In this document: positions 26,809-36,446 of the stretch, piece after piece | Numbering within the stretch: the first letter of the stretch is position 1 | Layout of the letters: the number at the start of each line of letters is the position of its first letter | DNA from: Salipiger sp. H15 | GTDB lineage: Bacteria; Pseudomonadota; Alphaproteobacteria; Rhodobacterales; Rhodobacteraceae | Length of the DNA: 64,000 nt | Assembly: GCF_040409955.1 (NCBI RefSeq) | Contig: NZ_CP123388.1 | Span: forward strand, 62,001-126,000 | Direction: 5' to 3' | Translations under genes and position numbers: made by a program | The notes under the pieces: generated by a model | Told to the model about the DNA's origin: nothing | Database searches by the model: none | The model's input: only the letters and a program-made list of their open reading frames with translations

Positions 26809-26845
26809 TCCCCCCGGCGCCGCGCCCGGCCCCAGCCTCCGGCAG

Positions 26846-26902
26846 GCGTATTTGGAAAGAGAAGAAGCCGCGCGCCCCTGCTTCTTCTCTTTCCAAATAC
26901 GC
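26846..26902. repeat. 23-bp perfect inverted repeat (possible terminator or dispersed element)
   Basis: The arm GCGTATTTGGAAAGAGAAGA (plus three more bases) at 26846-26868 is exactly complementary to 26880-26902, with an 11-base loop. It lies between the gene fragment and the end of the metallo-beta-lactamase gene. A half copy of the same arm with two changed bases is at 51610-51631. I recall similar intergenic words in other Rhodobacteraceae. The stem followed by an A/T-rich arm could end transcription on both strands. Confidence 0.75.
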
Positions 26903-26937
26903 AGCCTTCCATCCTTGCGACGCCGGGGCGGCGAGGC

Positions 26938-27942
26938 TCATTCCCATTCGAGCTCGGTGAAGGCGACCGTGGCATTGCGCGGGTTGAAAAGCTCGAAGAG
27001 CTGCCAGCGCCCGGCCTCCTCCTCGGCGATATGCGGCACCGCCTCGGCGAGGCGTGCGCCCGAGGCCACCGCCGCCGCCGTGTCCCGCGCCAGCACGCCG
27101 AGGTAGCGCTCCACCGGCGCGGCGCCGCCGGGCCAGTCCAGCACCGGCCCGCCATGGCCGGGCACGACCCGGCGCGCCGCGATCGCGGTCAGATCGCCGA
27201 GCACCCGCTGCCAGCCGCGCAGGCTGCCGTCGAGCGGGGGCAGGTGGCCGTCGGTCACGAGATCTCCGGCAAAGAGCGTGCCCGTCTCCACGTCGAGCAC
27301 CGTGAGGTCGGTGCCGCTGTGCGCCAGCGGCCAGGCGCGCAGCTCGAGCACCCGCCCGCCGAGGTCGAGCTCGGCGCGGTCCGCCACCTCGCGCTCCACC
27401 TCGGGCAGCTCCGTGCCGAGGAAGGCGGGCGCGCCGATCAGCTCGGCGAACCGGTCGAGATAGGTCTGCTGCCGCTCCGCCAGCGCGTTCTGCAGCCCGG
27501 CATGGGCGACGGTCTCGGCCCCGGCGAAGACCCGCGCGCCCAGCACGTGGTCGGGGTGGACGTGGGTGAGCACGAGGTAGGCGACGGGCAGGTCGGTGCG
27601 GGCGCGGATGGCGCGCCACAGCGCCTCGCCGATCCAGGCGGCCGAGCCGCTGTCGATCACCGCCACCGCCGTCTCGCCGATGACGAAGCCGAGGTTGGCG
27701 ACGTCGCCGCGGTTCTGCGCGTCGGGCTCGGCCACGGCGCCGCGGTGCACGAAGACGCCCGGCGCCACCTCGGTCATTTCGAGCGCCTCGCCCGCGGCCC
27801 CGCAGCTGGCGCCCGCCACCGGGCGCGCCGCCAGCGCGGCCACGCATTCGGCGCGGGTCTCCGCCTCGTAGCCCGGCACCAGCGCGGCGCGGCAGTCGGG
27901 CCCCGCCAGTCCCGCGCAGAGCATCACCACCGCCTCGAACAT
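26938..27942 (-). CDS. Quinoprotein relay zinc metallo-hydrolase (metallo-beta-lactamase fold)
   Basis: 334 residues with a short hydrophobic N-terminus (MFEAVVMLCAGLAG). A metallo-beta-lactamase domain follows: GFVIGETAVAVIDSG, the metal motif THVHPDH near residue 140, a His in LAHSGTD, an Asp in LFAGDLV and VVPGHGG. It matches the SoxH-related hydrolases found beside PQQ dehydrogenases and called quinoprotein relay system zinc metallohydrolases. It is divergent from the SoxYZ-like carrier gene, its usual companion, so it may act on a carrier-bound sulfur adduct; that is inference. Confidence 0.82.
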   Translation of the reverse strand: MFEAVVMLCAGLAGPDCRAALVPGYEAETRAECVAALAARPVAGASCGAAGEALEMTEVAPGVFVHRGAVAEPDAQNRGDVANLGFVIGETAVAVIDSGSAAWIGEALWRAIRARTDLPVAYLVLTHVHPDHVLGARVFAGAETVAHAGLQNALAERQQTYLDRFAELIGAPAFLGTELPEVEREVADRAELDLGGRVLELRAWPLAHSGTDLTVLDVETGTLFAGDLVTDGHLPPLDGSLRGWQRVLGDLTAIAARRVVPGHGGPVLDWPGGAAPVERYLGVLARDTAAAVASGARLAEAVPHIAEEEAGRWQLFELFNPRNATVAFTELEWE

Positions 27943-28108
27943 GACGCCTCCCGTCGCTTGCGCGTCCCCGGCCAGCCTCGCGCCGCGCCGCGCGGCGATC
28001 CATACCGACCATGCGCTCGGTAGCCTTGCGCCGCCGCGCCTGTCACACTGCGGCCCAGCACGCGCAAGCCTCGCGCCGCGGGCCCGGTCTGACGCAAGGA
28101 GGAACCCC

Positions 28109-28927
28109 ATGCCGCGTTTCACCCTCGCCGCCCTGCTGGCGGCCTCGCTTGCCTGCCCCGCATTCGCCGCCGACACGCCCGGCGTGCCGATGATCGACAG
28201 CCCGACCTGGGAGGAGTTGCGCCCCGACGTGACCGGCGAGGCCGCCATCGCCCCGGCAAGCGGGCTCTTCACCGTGACCGCGCCGATCCGCGCCGAGGAC
28301 GCCGCGACCGTGCCGCTGCACATCCTGCAGACCGACCCTTCCGTGCCGATCGAGGGGGCGATCGTGGTGATCGACGAGAACCCCTCGCCGGTGGCCGGGG
28401 AGTTCACCTTCTCGCCAGCCATGGCGCCGCTCGACTTCGAGCTGCGGCTGCGGGTCAACAGCTACTCCAACATCCGGGTGATCGCCGAGACGCCGGAGGG
28501 GCTGCGCATGGACGGGCGCTACGTGAAGGCCTCGGGCGGCTGCTCGGCCCCGGCGACCAAGGCCGGCGCCGAGGCGCTGGCCGAGCTCGGGCGGATGAAG
28601 CTGCGGCTCTTCGACACCGGGCCCGACCAGACGGCGGCGCAGTCCCTGCCCCGGCGCGAGGCGCAGATCCAGATCCGCCACCCGAACTTCTCGGGGCTGC
28701 AGCGCGACCAGATCACCCAGCTCTTCATTCCGGCGCATTTCATCGACCATCTCGAGGTCTGGCAGGGCGAGGAGCAGCTCTTTGCCATGGACGGCGGCAT
28801 CTCGATCTCGGAGAACCCGGCCTTCCGCTTCACCTATGCCGACAACGGCGCGCCGGCGCTGACCGTGCGGGCGACCGACACCGAGGGCAACCATTTCGAG
28901 AGCGAGCTGCCGAAGATCGGCGGCTGA
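28109..28927 (+). CDS. Quinoprotein-associated SoxYZ-like carrier protein
   Basis: 272 residues with a signal peptide (MPRFTLAALLAASLACPAFA). The first half is SoxY-like and ends in KASGGCSAPATK (Cys near residue 147), which corresponds to the SoxY swinging-arm GGCGG. The second half is SoxZ-like (IQIRHPNFSGLQRDQ, then PAFRFTYADNG). In Sox thiosulfate oxidation the arm Cys carries the substrate. In quinoprotein loci the cargo is unknown. No soxA/B/C/D genes are present, so this is not a thiosulfate system. An AGGAGG ribosome site precedes the ATG. The metallo-hydrolase gene is divergent. Confidence 0.85.
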   Translation: MPRFTLAALLAASLACPAFAADTPGVPMIDSPTWEELRPDVTGEAAIAPASGLFTVTAPIRAEDAATVPLHILQTDPSVPIEGAIVVIDENPSPVAGEFTFSPAMAPLDFELRLRVNSYSNIRVIAETPEGLRMDGRYVKASGGCSAPATKAGAEALAELGRMKLRLFDTGPDQTAAQSLPRREAQIQIRHPNFSGLQRDQITQLFIPAHFIDHLEVWQGEEQLFAMDGGISISENPAFRFTYADNGAPALTVRATDTEGNHFESELPKIGG

Positions 28928-29307
28928 TCCCGCCCGGCCGGGCCGGGTGAGGCTGCGCATCCCGCGGGCCGATGGGCCGGAACTGCCCAATCCGCAGGCA
29001 TTGCCATGGGGCGCCCCGCGGGCGCGCAACGCCTAGGGTGCCCCGAACGCCTGCCCCTTGGTCAGCTGAGCAGGTCGCGCAAGACCGTAATTTTCCCTCT
29101 GAAATCAACGGGTACGTCCGCGACCCCGGAATCCCGGCGGCCAAGCGCCGCGGTCCGCGCGTGCCAAAATATAAGCTGAGATTATTATTATAGTTTAATT
29201 ATAATCCTGATTTGTATTGCTCCACCCCGGGCCCGGCGGCTTGGTGAAGCCACAGACCGCATCCTTCCGATGCCAAGAACACCGACATCACCAACACGGA
29301 GCCCCCC
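28928..29307. promoter_or_regulatory. Intergenic region with AT-rich control site
   Basis: This 380-base gap separates the methanol locus from the amino acid/hydantoin operon. Most of it is GC-rich without a recognisable gene. At 29165-29218 the base composition drops sharply and ATTATA (29187) pairs with TATAAT (29200) across 7 bases, as a LysR-type or other dimeric regulator site might. The promoter of the operon starting at 29308 should lie here. The LysR gene of the same operon (35475) is a natural candidate regulator. Confidence 0.5.
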
Positions 29308-30141
29308 ATGAAACGCAAGAGCCTCCTGCTCTCGGCCGCGCTCGCGGTCCTCACCCTGCCCGCCGCTGCCGAAGGCTACAAGGTCGCGCTCGACGGCACC
29401 TTCGCCCCCCATGCCATGCCCAGCCTCTCGGGCGGGGTCGAGGGCTTCAACGTCGATCTCGCCGCCGCCATCGGCGAGAAGCTCGGCGTGCCGATGGAAG
29501 TGGTCGCCGCGCAATTCTCGGGCCTCATCCCGGCACTGCAGGCGGGCACCTACGACTTCCTCGTCGCGCCCACCACCGTCACCGCCGAGCGCGCCTCGAA
29601 CCTGCTCTTCTCCGAGGGCTTCATGGACACCAACTTCGCCTTCACCGTCCCCGCGGGGACAGCGAAGATGGAGGGGCTCGACGCCTTCAAGGGCAAGACC
29701 ATCGCGGTCAACAAGGGCTCGGTCTACGAGAGCTTCCTGACCGAGAAGGCCGGTGAATACGGCTGGGAAGTCGTCGCCTACGGCACCAACACCGACGCGG
29801 TCGAGGCCGTGGCCACCGGCCGCGCCGATGCCAACCTCGCCGGCGCCACCGTCTCGGCATGGGCCGCCAAGCAGAACCCGCGCATCGACCTCAGCTTCGA
29901 GTACCCCACGGGCCTCGTCTGGGCCTTCCCCTTCCGCAAGGACGACGTGGCGACCCGCGACAAGATCGACGCGGTGCTCGAATGCCTGAAGACCGACGGC
30001 ACCATGGTGGCCCTTTCGGAGAAATGGTTCGGCGTGACCCCGACCGAGGGCGCCACCATCGTCACCCCGACCCCCGGCTACGGCACGCCCGGCTTCGACG
30101 GCTACGTCGAGACCGCGCACGAGGTCTCCTGCGACTTCTGA
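29308..30141 (+). CDS. Polar amino acid ABC importer, periplasmic binding protein
   Basis: 277 residues with a signal peptide (MKRKSLLLSAALAVLTLPAAA). A family 3 solute-binding fold follows: EGFNVDLAAAIGEKLGVPMEVV, LIPALQAGTYDFLVAPTTVT, and ALSEKWFG near the C-terminus. It is the first gene of an operon that runs through ATPase, two permeases, carbamoylase, hydantoinase, racemase, LysR regulator, DHDPS-family lyase and SDR. The ligand may therefore be a hydantoin or N-carbamoyl amino acid rather than a free amino acid; that is inference. Confidence 0.9.
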   Translation: MKRKSLLLSAALAVLTLPAAAEGYKVALDGTFAPHAMPSLSGGVEGFNVDLAAAIGEKLGVPMEVVAAQFSGLIPALQAGTYDFLVAPTTVTAERASNLLFSEGFMDTNFAFTVPAGTAKMEGLDAFKGKTIAVNKGSVYESFLTEKAGEYGWEVVAYGTNTDAVEAVATGRADANLAGATVSAWAAKQNPRIDLSFEYPTGLVWAFPFRKDDVATRDKIDAVLECLKTDGTMVALSEKWFGVTPTEGATIVTPTPGYGTPGFDGYVETAHEVSCDF

Positions 30142-30213
30142 TTTCTGAACCTGCTCCCTGACACCGACGGGCGGGGCGCCCGCCGTCCCGCCCGTTCATC
30201 GAAAGTTAACGAC

Positions 30214-30999
30214 ATGCCCGCTGCCACCCCCTCCCCCGCCGCGATGGTCCACCAAAGGCCGATGCTCGAGATCAACCAGCTCGGCAAACGCTTCGGCGAC
30301 ACGCAGGTGCTGACCTCGATCGACCTCAGCGTGAAGCCGGGGGAACTGGTCTTCGTCATCGGCCCCTCGGGCTCGGGCAAGTCGACCATGCTGCGCTGCT
30401 GCAACCGGCTGGAAGAGCCGAGTTCGGGCAGCATCCTGCTCGACGGCGAGCATGTCACCGCCTGCCACGGCGCCGCGCTCGACAGGATGCGGCTGAAGAT
30501 CGGCATGGTCTTCCAGGGCTTCCACCTCTACCCGCACAAGACCGTGCTGGCCAACGTCATGCTGGCGCAGGTCAAGGCGCTGAAACGCACGAAGCCAGAG
30601 GCGAAGGCCCGCGCCATGGAGATGCTCGAGCACGTCGGGCTTGCGCACAAGGCCGATGCCATGCCCGCCGAGCTTTCCGGCGGCCAGCAGCAGCGCGTCG
30701 CCATCGCCCGGGCGCTGGCGCTCGATCCCAAGGTCATGCTCTTCGACGAGCCGACCTCGGCGCTCGACCCGGAACTGGTCGGCTCGGTGCTGAAGGTGAT
30801 GAAGCAGCTGCGCGACGAGGGCATGACCATGGTCGTGGTCAGCCACGAGATGGATTTCGCCCGCGAGGCCGCCGACCGCGTGGTCTTCATGGACGGCGGC
30901 GTGGTGGTCGAGGCCGGCACGCCGGACGAGATCTTCGGCAGCCCCAAGTCCGAGCGCCTGCGCGCCTTCCTCTCCCGCCTGCACCCGAGCGCCGCATGA
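30214..30999 (+). CDS. Polar amino acid ABC importer ATPase (GlnQ type)
   Basis: 261 residues with Walker [11 protein letters not shown]-loop [12 protein letters not shown], signature LSGGQQQR, Walker [15 protein letters not shown] and the switch His in VSHEMDFA. The ATG at 30214 gives about 15 extra residues before the conserved start [13 protein letters not shown], and the real start could be later. It overlaps the first permease by 4 bases. Confidence 0.92.
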   Translation: MPAATPSPAAMVHQRPMLEINQLGKRFGDTQVLTSIDLSVKPGELVFVIGPSGSGKSTMLRCCNRLEEPSSGSILLDGEHVTACHGAALDRMRLKIGMVFQGFHLYPHKTVLANVMLAQVKALKRTKPEAKARAMEMLEHVGLAHKADAMPAELSGGQQQRVAIARALALDPKVMLFDEPTSALDPELVGSVLKVMKQLRDEGMTMVVVSHEMDFAREAADRVVFMDGGVVVEAGTPDEIFGSPKSERLRAFLSRLHPSAA

Positions 31000-31664
31000 G
31001 ATTCCTCGACACGTTCTTCGACGGCGCGGTGATGGCGAAATACCTGCCGGACCTCGCCTCGGCCATCGTCACCACGCTCTGGCTCAGCGTCATCATCGTG
31101 CTCGGCGGGCTTGCCCTCGGCCTCGCGCTGGCCTGCCTGCGCACGCTCGGCCGCTGGTACCTGACCCTGCCCATCGTCGCCTTCGCCGACATCGGCCGGT
31201 CGCTGCCGCCGCTCGTCGTGATCCTGATCTTCTACTTCGGCCTGCCCGGGCTCGGCATCAACCTCTCGGGGCCGATGGTGCTGATCCTCGTGCTGGGCGG
31301 CGTGCTCGCCGCCTTCGCCGAGGAAATCTTCTGGGCCGGTCTCACCTCGGTCTCGAAGGGACAATGGGAGGCGGGCCGCGCCACCGGGCTCAGCTTCGCG
31401 CAGACGCTCTTCGAGATCGCCCTGCCGCAGGCCATCCGCATGGGCATCCCGCCGCTCGTGAACCGCGCGCTGGCGATCACCAAGATGACCGCGCTCGGCT
31501 CGGTGATCGGGGTGAAGGAAATCCTCGCCGTCTCCTCCTCGGCGCAGAGCTTCTCGGGCTCGGCGACGCCGCTGACCATGGCCGCGCTCGCCTACCTCGC
31601 GATCTTCCTGCCGGTCGTCATCCTCTCGCGCCTCCTCGAGAAGCGCTATGCCTGGGCGGTCTGA
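30996..31664 (+). CDS. Polar amino acid ABC importer permease 1
   Basis: 222 residues with about five membrane helices. The HisM/GlnP-type signature reads [35 protein letters not shown] around residues 125-150, with the conserved PQA. It pairs with the second permease 2 bases downstream. These two form the heterodimeric channel driven by the GlnQ-type ATPase. Confidence 0.92.
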   Translation: MRFLDTFFDGAVMAKYLPDLASAIVTTLWLSVIIVLGGLALGLALACLRTLGRWYLTLPIVAFADIGRSLPPLVVILIFYFGLPGLGINLSGPMVLILVLGGVLAAFAEEIFWAGLTSVSKGQWEAGRATGLSFAQTLFEIALPQAIRMGIPPLVNRALAITKMTALGSVIGVKEILAVSSSAQSFSGSATPLTMAALAYLAIFLPVVILSRLLEKRYAWAV

Positions 31665-31666
31665 GC

Positions 31667-32335
31667 ATGAGCAACTTCATCGACCTCTTCTTCAACCTCG
31701 ACATCATGAGCCAGGCCTGGCCGCTGCTGCTCAAGGGGCTGATCATCACGCTCGAGCTCTGCGCCGTGGTCATCGGGCTCGGCCTCGTCGGCGGTCTGTT
31801 CCTGGCGCTCGCCGCGCTCTCGCCGCGCGCCTGGCTGAAATGGCCCGCCGTGGGGTTCATCGACCTCTTCCGCGCGCTGCCGCCGCTGGTGCTGCTGGTC
31901 TTCGTCTTCTCGGGCCTGCCCTTCGCCGGGCTGGAGCTGAGCCCCTTCATGGCCGTGGTGGTCGCCTTCTTCCTCAACAACTCGGCCTATTTCGCCGAGG
32001 TCTTCCGCGCCGGCATCCAGTCGGTGCCCAAGGGCCAGACCGAGGCCGCCCGCGCCACCGGCCTGAGCAAGGCACAGGCCCTGACCCACGTGATCCTGCC
32101 GCAGGCGATCCGCAACGTGCTGCCGGACCTGCTTTCGAACACCGTCGAGGTGGTGAAGCTGACCTCGCTCGCCTCGGTCGTCTCCCTCTCCGAGCTGCTC
32201 TACTCGGCCAACATGGCCCGCTCGGTCACCTACAACTCCTCGCCGCTCATCCTCGCGGCGCTGATCTACCTCGCGATCCTCTGGCCGCTCGTCCGGCTGA
32301 TCTCGCGGTACCAGCGCGGGCTGGCGGTGCACTGA
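31667..32335 (+). CDS. Polar amino acid ABC importer permease 2
   Basis: 222 residues of the same HisMQ family, with KGQTEAARATGLSKAQ followed by HVILPQAIRNVLPDLLSN. About five helices are predicted. It begins 2 bases after the stop of permease 1 and ends 22 bases before the N-carbamoylase gene, whose ribosome site (GAAAGGAAA) lies in the gap. Confidence 0.92.
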   Translation: MSNFIDLFFNLDIMSQAWPLLLKGLIITLELCAVVIGLGLVGGLFLALAALSPRAWLKWPAVGFIDLFRALPPLVLLVFVFSGLPFAGLELSPFMAVVVAFFLNNSAYFAEVFRAGIQSVPKGQTEAARATGLSKAQALTHVILPQAIRNVLPDLLSNTVEVVKLTSLASVVSLSELLYSANMARSVTYNSSPLILAALIYLAILWPLVRLISRYQRGLAVH

Positions 32336-32357
32336 ACGTCCCTGAAAGGAAATTCCC

Positions 32358-33284
32358 ATGACCAAGATGATAATCGGCGGCGCGCAGATCGGCGGCATCC
32401 AGAAGGACGAGACCCGCGAAGAGGTGATCGCCCGAATGATCGCGCTGATGGACGAGGCGCATGCGAAGGGCGTGAAGTTCCTCGTCTACCCCGAGATGAC
32501 GCTGACCACCTTCTTCCCGCGCTTCTACGTCGAGGACCGCGCCGAGTTCGACCACTGGTTCGAGAGCCAGATGCCGAACCCCGCCGTCCAGCCGCTCTTC
32601 GACAAGGCCCGCGAGTACGGCATGGGCGTCACCTTTGGCTATTGCGAGCTGACCCCCGAGGGCGATCACTTCAACACCTCGATCATCGTCTCGCCCGAGG
32701 GCGAGATCGTGCTCAAGTACCGCAAGACCCACCTGCCCGGCCACGCCCAGTACGAGCCCGAGCGCACCCACCAGCACCTTGAAAAACGCTACTTCCTGCC
32801 CGGAGACACCGGCTTCGGCGTGGTCAAGAACCAGGGCATCATCATGGGCATGGCGATCTGCAACGACCGCCGCTGGCCGGAAAGCTGGCGCGTGCTCGGC
32901 CTGCAGGGCGTGCAATTGGTGACCATCGGCTACAACACGCCCAGCCAGAACAACCTCTCGACCGAGGAGGGTATCGAGCGGCGCATGTACCACCACGAGC
33001 TGTCGGTCTGCGCCGGGGCCTACCAGAACTCGACCTATGCCGTGGCCGTGGCCAAGTGCGGCATGGAGGACGGCAACCACATGTTCGCGGGCTCGATCAT
33101 CGTCGATCCCGACGGCTTCGTGGTCGCCAAGGCGACGGGCGAGGGAGACGAGCTGATCACCCACGAGGCGGATTTCGCCAAGTGCGACTTCGGCAAGTCG
33201 ACGGTGTTCAACTTCGCCGCGCACCGCCGGATCGAGCATTACGGGCTGATCGCCAGCCAGACCGGCGTCAAGCTGCCGGAATAA
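32358..33284 (+). CDS. N-carbamoyl-D-amino-acid hydrolase
   Basis: 308 residues of the nitrilase superfamily. The catalytic triad is visible: Glu in YPEMTLTTFFPR (about residue 47), Lys in YRKTHLPGH (about 127) and Cys in ICNDRRWPE (about 172). The segments TTFFPR, HLEKRYF and NDRRWPE+WRV match the Agrobacterium D-carbamoylase closely, as I remember it. It removes the carbamoyl group from N-carbamoyl-D-amino acids to give the D-amino acid, CO2 and ammonia. It acts after the hydantoinase encoded next. Confidence 0.9.
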   Translation: MTKMIIGGAQIGGIQKDETREEVIARMIALMDEAHAKGVKFLVYPEMTLTTFFPRFYVEDRAEFDHWFESQMPNPAVQPLFDKAREYGMGVTFGYCELTPEGDHFNTSIIVSPEGEIVLKYRKTHLPGHAQYEPERTHQHLEKRYFLPGDTGFGVVKNQGIIMGMAICNDRRWPESWRVLGLQGVQLVTIGYNTPSQNNLSTEEGIERRMYHHELSVCAGAYQNSTYAVAVAKCGMEDGNHMFAGSIIVDPDGFVVAKATGEGDELITHEADFAKCDFGKSTVFNFAAHRRIEHYGLIASQTGVKLPE

Positions 33285-33370
33285 GACAGGCGCGCCGGGC
33301 CTGTCCCGGCGCGTGTCCCCGCGGGGACAGACGGAACGACCGCCCGGGGCGGCACGGAAGGAGAGACGGG

Positions 33371-34825
33371 ATGCAATTCGACACGGTGATCCACGGCGGC
33401 ATGATCGCGACCGCCGACTACACGGCGAAGGGCGACATCGGCATCAGGGACGGGCGCATCATCGCCGTGGCCGAACGCATCGAGGGTGGAGACCGCCGCA
33501 TCGACGCGGGCGGGCGCATCGTCCTGCCCGGCGGCATCGAGGCCCATGCCCATATCGCGCAGGAAAGCTCCTCGGGCGTGATGACCGCCGACGATTACCT
33601 CTCGGGCTCGATCTCGGCGGCCTTCGGCGGCAACTCGTCCTTCATCCCCTTCGCTGCCCAGCACCGCGGCCAGTCGGTCGACGAGGTGATCGCCACCTAT
33701 GACGCCCGCGCCGCGCGCTCGGTCATCGATTACTCCTACCACCTCATCATCTCGGACCCGAAGCCCGAGGTGCTCGAGGACCAGCTGCCCCGCGCCTTCG
33801 CCCGCGGCATCACCTCGTTCAAGGTCTTCATGACCTACGACCTGATGAACCTCGGCGACGGCGGCATGCTCGACATCCTGACGGTGGCGCGCGAGCACGG
33901 CGCGATCACCATGGTCCATGCCGAGAACAACGACATGGTCAAATGGATGAACCGCAGGCTGGCGGCCAAGGGGCTGACCGCGCCCAAGTACCACGCCATC
34001 TCGCGCCCCGAGCTGGCCGAGGAAGAGGCGATCAACCGGGCCATCCAGCTCGCCAAGCTGGTCGACGCGCCGCTCTTCATCGTCCACGTCTCGACCGAGG
34101 GCGGGGCCAAGATCGTCCGACGGGAAAAGTTCAACGGCGCCAAGCTCTTCGCCGAAACCTGCCCGCAGTACCTCGCGCTCACCCGGGCCGATCTCGACCG
34201 GCCGGGCATGGAGGGGGCGAAGTACATCTGCTCGCCGCCGCTGCGCGACGGGCGCACGCAGGACGCGCTCTGGCACCACATCGCGCAGGGCACCTTCGAG
34301 AGCGTCTCCTCGGACCACGCCCCCTACCGTTTCGACGAGACCGGCAAGTTCCTGAACGGGAACGACATTCCCTATCCCAAGATCGCCAACGGCATGCCCG
34401 GCATCGCCGCGCGCCTGCCCTATCTCTTCTCCGAGGGGGTGGTGAAGGGCCGGATCACGCTCGAGCAGTTCGTGGCGCTCTCGTCCACCAATGCCGCCAA
34501 GACCTTCGGCTGCGACACCAAGGGCCGGATCGCGCCCGGCATGGATGCCGACATCGCCATCTGGAACCCCGAGGCACGGGTCACGGTGACCGCCGCGGAC
34601 CAGCACGACAGCATGGACTACACCCCCTTCGAGGGCATGGAGATCACCGGCAAGCCCGAGGTCGTGATGAACCGCGGCGCGGTCATCGTCGAGCATGGGG
34701 AACTCAAGGCCAAGGAAGGTCAGGGCCGCTTCGTCGCCCGCCAGCCCGTCGACCTGCGCGGCAAGCCCGGCTGGACCGCCAAGGAGCTCGACCCGGCGCA
34801 GAACTTCGGCGCGGAGCTGCGCTGA
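33371..34825 (+). CDS. D-hydantoinase / dihydropyrimidinase-family amidohydrolase
   Basis: 484 residues. The binuclear metal site is shown by HAH in GGIEAHAHIAQ (about residues 59-61), the bridging Lys in TSFKVFMTYD (about 155), His in MVHAEN, His in FIVHVST and Asp in SSDHAPYR. It opens cyclic ureides such as 5-substituted hydantoins or dihydropyrimidines. The residue before the first metal His is Ala preceded by Glu, where the family usually has Asp. The racemase gene overlaps the stop by 1 base and the carbamoylase lies upstream, a standard hydantoin utilisation order. Confidence 0.9.
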   Translation: MQFDTVIHGGMIATADYTAKGDIGIRDGRIIAVAERIEGGDRRIDAGGRIVLPGGIEAHAHIAQESSSGVMTADDYLSGSISAAFGGNSSFIPFAAQHRGQSVDEVIATYDARAARSVIDYSYHLIISDPKPEVLEDQLPRAFARGITSFKVFMTYDLMNLGDGGMLDILTVAREHGAITMVHAENNDMVKWMNRRLAAKGLTAPKYHAISRPELAEEEAINRAIQLAKLVDAPLFIVHVSTEGGAKIVRREKFNGAKLFAETCPQYLALTRADLDRPGMEGAKYICSPPLRDGRTQDALWHHIAQGTFESVSSDHAPYRFDETGKFLNGNDIPYPKIANGMPGIAARLPYLFSEGVVKGRITLEQFVALSSTNAAKTFGCDTKGRIAPGMDADIAIWNPEARVTVTAADQHDSMDYTPFEGMEITGKPEVVMNRGAVIVEHGELKAKEGQGRFVARQPVDLRGKPGWTAKELDPAQNFGAELR

Positions 34826-35478
34826 TGGGCCCGATCCTGATCATCAACCCCAACTCCGCCTCCAGCGTCACGCAGGGCATCCGCGAGGCCATCGCCCATC
34901 TCGCCCCCGCCAACGGCCCCGCCTTCGAGGTCACCGACCTGCCCGCCTCGCCGGCCACGATCATGACCGCCGAGGACGTCGCCCGCGCCGGGCTCGGTTT
35001 CGCCGAGGCCGCGCAGGCCCGGCCCGATGCCGCCGCCTATGTCTCGGCCTGCTTCTCCGACCCCGGCGTCGAGCTCACCCGGACGCTGGTGAAGCAGCCG
35101 GTGATCGGCGTGCAGGAGGCGGGGATCCTCACCGCAATGGCCCGCGCCGATCTCTTCGGCATCATTGCGCTCGCCCCCGGCTCGGTCGCCCGCCACCGCG
35201 TCAGGATCCGCGCCATGGGGGCCGAGAGCCGCCTCGCCGCCGAGCTGGCCCTGCCCGGCGTCTCGGCCGAGGCTTCGGGGCGCGACCCGGAGGTCTACCG
35301 AATGTGCGTCACCCTCGGCCGCGAGCTGGCCGCCAAGGGCGCGGGCGCGGTGGTGCTGGGCTGCGCCGGCATGGCGCCGATCCGGGCGAAGCTCGAGCGC
35401 GACATCGGCATCGCGGTGATCGACCCGGTGCAGGCCGCCGCCGCCATGGCGCTGGGGCTGGTCGGGGCGCCGCGATGA
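34825..35478 (+). CDS. Hydantoin racemase / Asp-Glu racemase family
   Basis: 217 residues with the start LIINPNSASSVTQGIREA typical of hydantoin racemases. There are two catalytic cysteines in SACFSDPG (about residue 75) and LGCAGM (about residue 177). It should interconvert D- and L-5-substituted hydantoins so that the D-specific enzymes can use both forms. Start and stop overlap the neighbours by 1 and 4 bases. Confidence 0.88.
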   Translation: MGPILIINPNSASSVTQGIREAIAHLAPANGPAFEVTDLPASPATIMTAEDVARAGLGFAEAAQARPDAAAYVSACFSDPGVELTRTLVKQPVIGVQEAGILTAMARADLFGIIALAPGSVARHRVRIRAMGAESRLAAELALPGVSAEASGRDPEVYRMCVTLGRELAAKGAGAVVLGCAGMAPIRAKLERDIGIAVIDPVQAAAAMALGLVGAPR

Positions 35479-36416
35479 TCCCCGAGCCGGGCCTTCCCGA
35501 CGTCTCGCTGCGGCTCTTGGAGATCTTCGCCGCGATGATGCGCTGCGCCACCACGGTCGAGGCCGCCGAACAGCTGCGCATCTCGCAGCCCGCGGTCTCG
35601 GCCGGGCTCCGCCAGCTCGAGACGCAGCTCGGCCTCACGCTCTTCGAACGCACCGGGCGGCGGCTGCAACCGACCGCCGAGGCGAAATCGCTCTACGAGG
35701 AAATCCGCCCGGTGTTCAGCCTGATGCGCGGCTTCTCGCAGCGCGCGCGGGACATGAAGCTCGGCATGGCCGGGCGGCTCAAGGTCATCGCCACCCCGCC
35801 GCTCGGCTATTCCGTCGCCCCCGTCGCGCTGCGCCGCTTCCTCGAGAGCCGTCCCGACGTGTCGGTCGCCTTCGACGTGCGACGTCTCGAGCAGGTCAAG
35901 GACGCGGTGCAGAGCGGGCAGGCCGACATCGGCCTTGCCATCGACCACGACCGGCAGACCGCGGTGAACAGCGACGTGCTGCAACGCGCGCACATGGTTG
36001 CGCTCGTGCCGAAGACGAGCCCGCTGGCCGAACGCCCGCACCTGACAGCGCTCGACCTCCAGAACGAGCCGCTGGTCGGGCTCGAGATGGCCTCGAACCT
36101 CGGGCAGCTGGTGCGCAAGGCCTACGCTCAGGTCGGCGCGATCTACGCCCCGCGCATCGAGGTGCGATACTGCGCCACCGCCACGGTGCTCGCCGCGCAG
36201 AACCTCGGGGTGACCGTGGTCGATCCCTATTCCGCCACCACCCACGCCACCGACGCGCTGGTCTGCAAGCCCTTCCTGCCCGCCTGCGAGGTGAAGGCGG
36301 TGATGTATACCCGGCGCGGCGTGCCCTACTCGGGGCTGCTGCACAGCTTCATGTCGGACCTGCGCGCCGCCTTCGCCGACAGCGACCTGCTGATCGCCGA
36401 GCCGCCGCGGGGCTGA
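35475..36416 (+). CDS. LysR-family transcriptional regulator
   Basis: 313 residues with an N-terminal LysR winged helix-turn-helix (EAAEQLRISQPAVSAGLRQLE, then GLTLFERTGRRLQPTAEA, about residues 24-75). A two-lobed effector domain follows. Unusually for LysR genes it lies inside the operon, coupled to the racemase by 4 bases. It probably senses a hydantoin or amino acid and acts at the AT-rich site near 29187. Confidence 0.9.
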   Translation: MIPEPGLPDVSLRLLEIFAAMMRCATTVEAAEQLRISQPAVSAGLRQLETQLGLTLFERTGRRLQPTAEAKSLYEEIRPVFSLMRGFSQRARDMKLGMAGRLKVIATPPLGYSVAPVALRRFLESRPDVSVAFDVRRLEQVKDAVQSGQADIGLAIDHDRQTAVNSDVLQRAHMVALVPKTSPLAERPHLTALDLQNEPLVGLEMASNLGQLVRKAYAQVGAIYAPRIEVRYCATATVLAAQNLGVTVVDPYSATTHATDALVCKPFLPACEVKAVMYTRRGVPYSGLLHSFMSDLRAAFADSDLLIAEPPRG

Positions 36417-36446
36417 CCCCGCCGCCATGATCCAAGGACACCTCCA

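Noticed and set aside
28109..28927. Reading the SoxYZ-like gene as part of a thiosulfate oxidation system
   Set aside because: No soxA, soxB, soxX or soxCD genes are present and the domain order (SoxY and SoxZ fused) is that of the quinoprotein-associated carrier.
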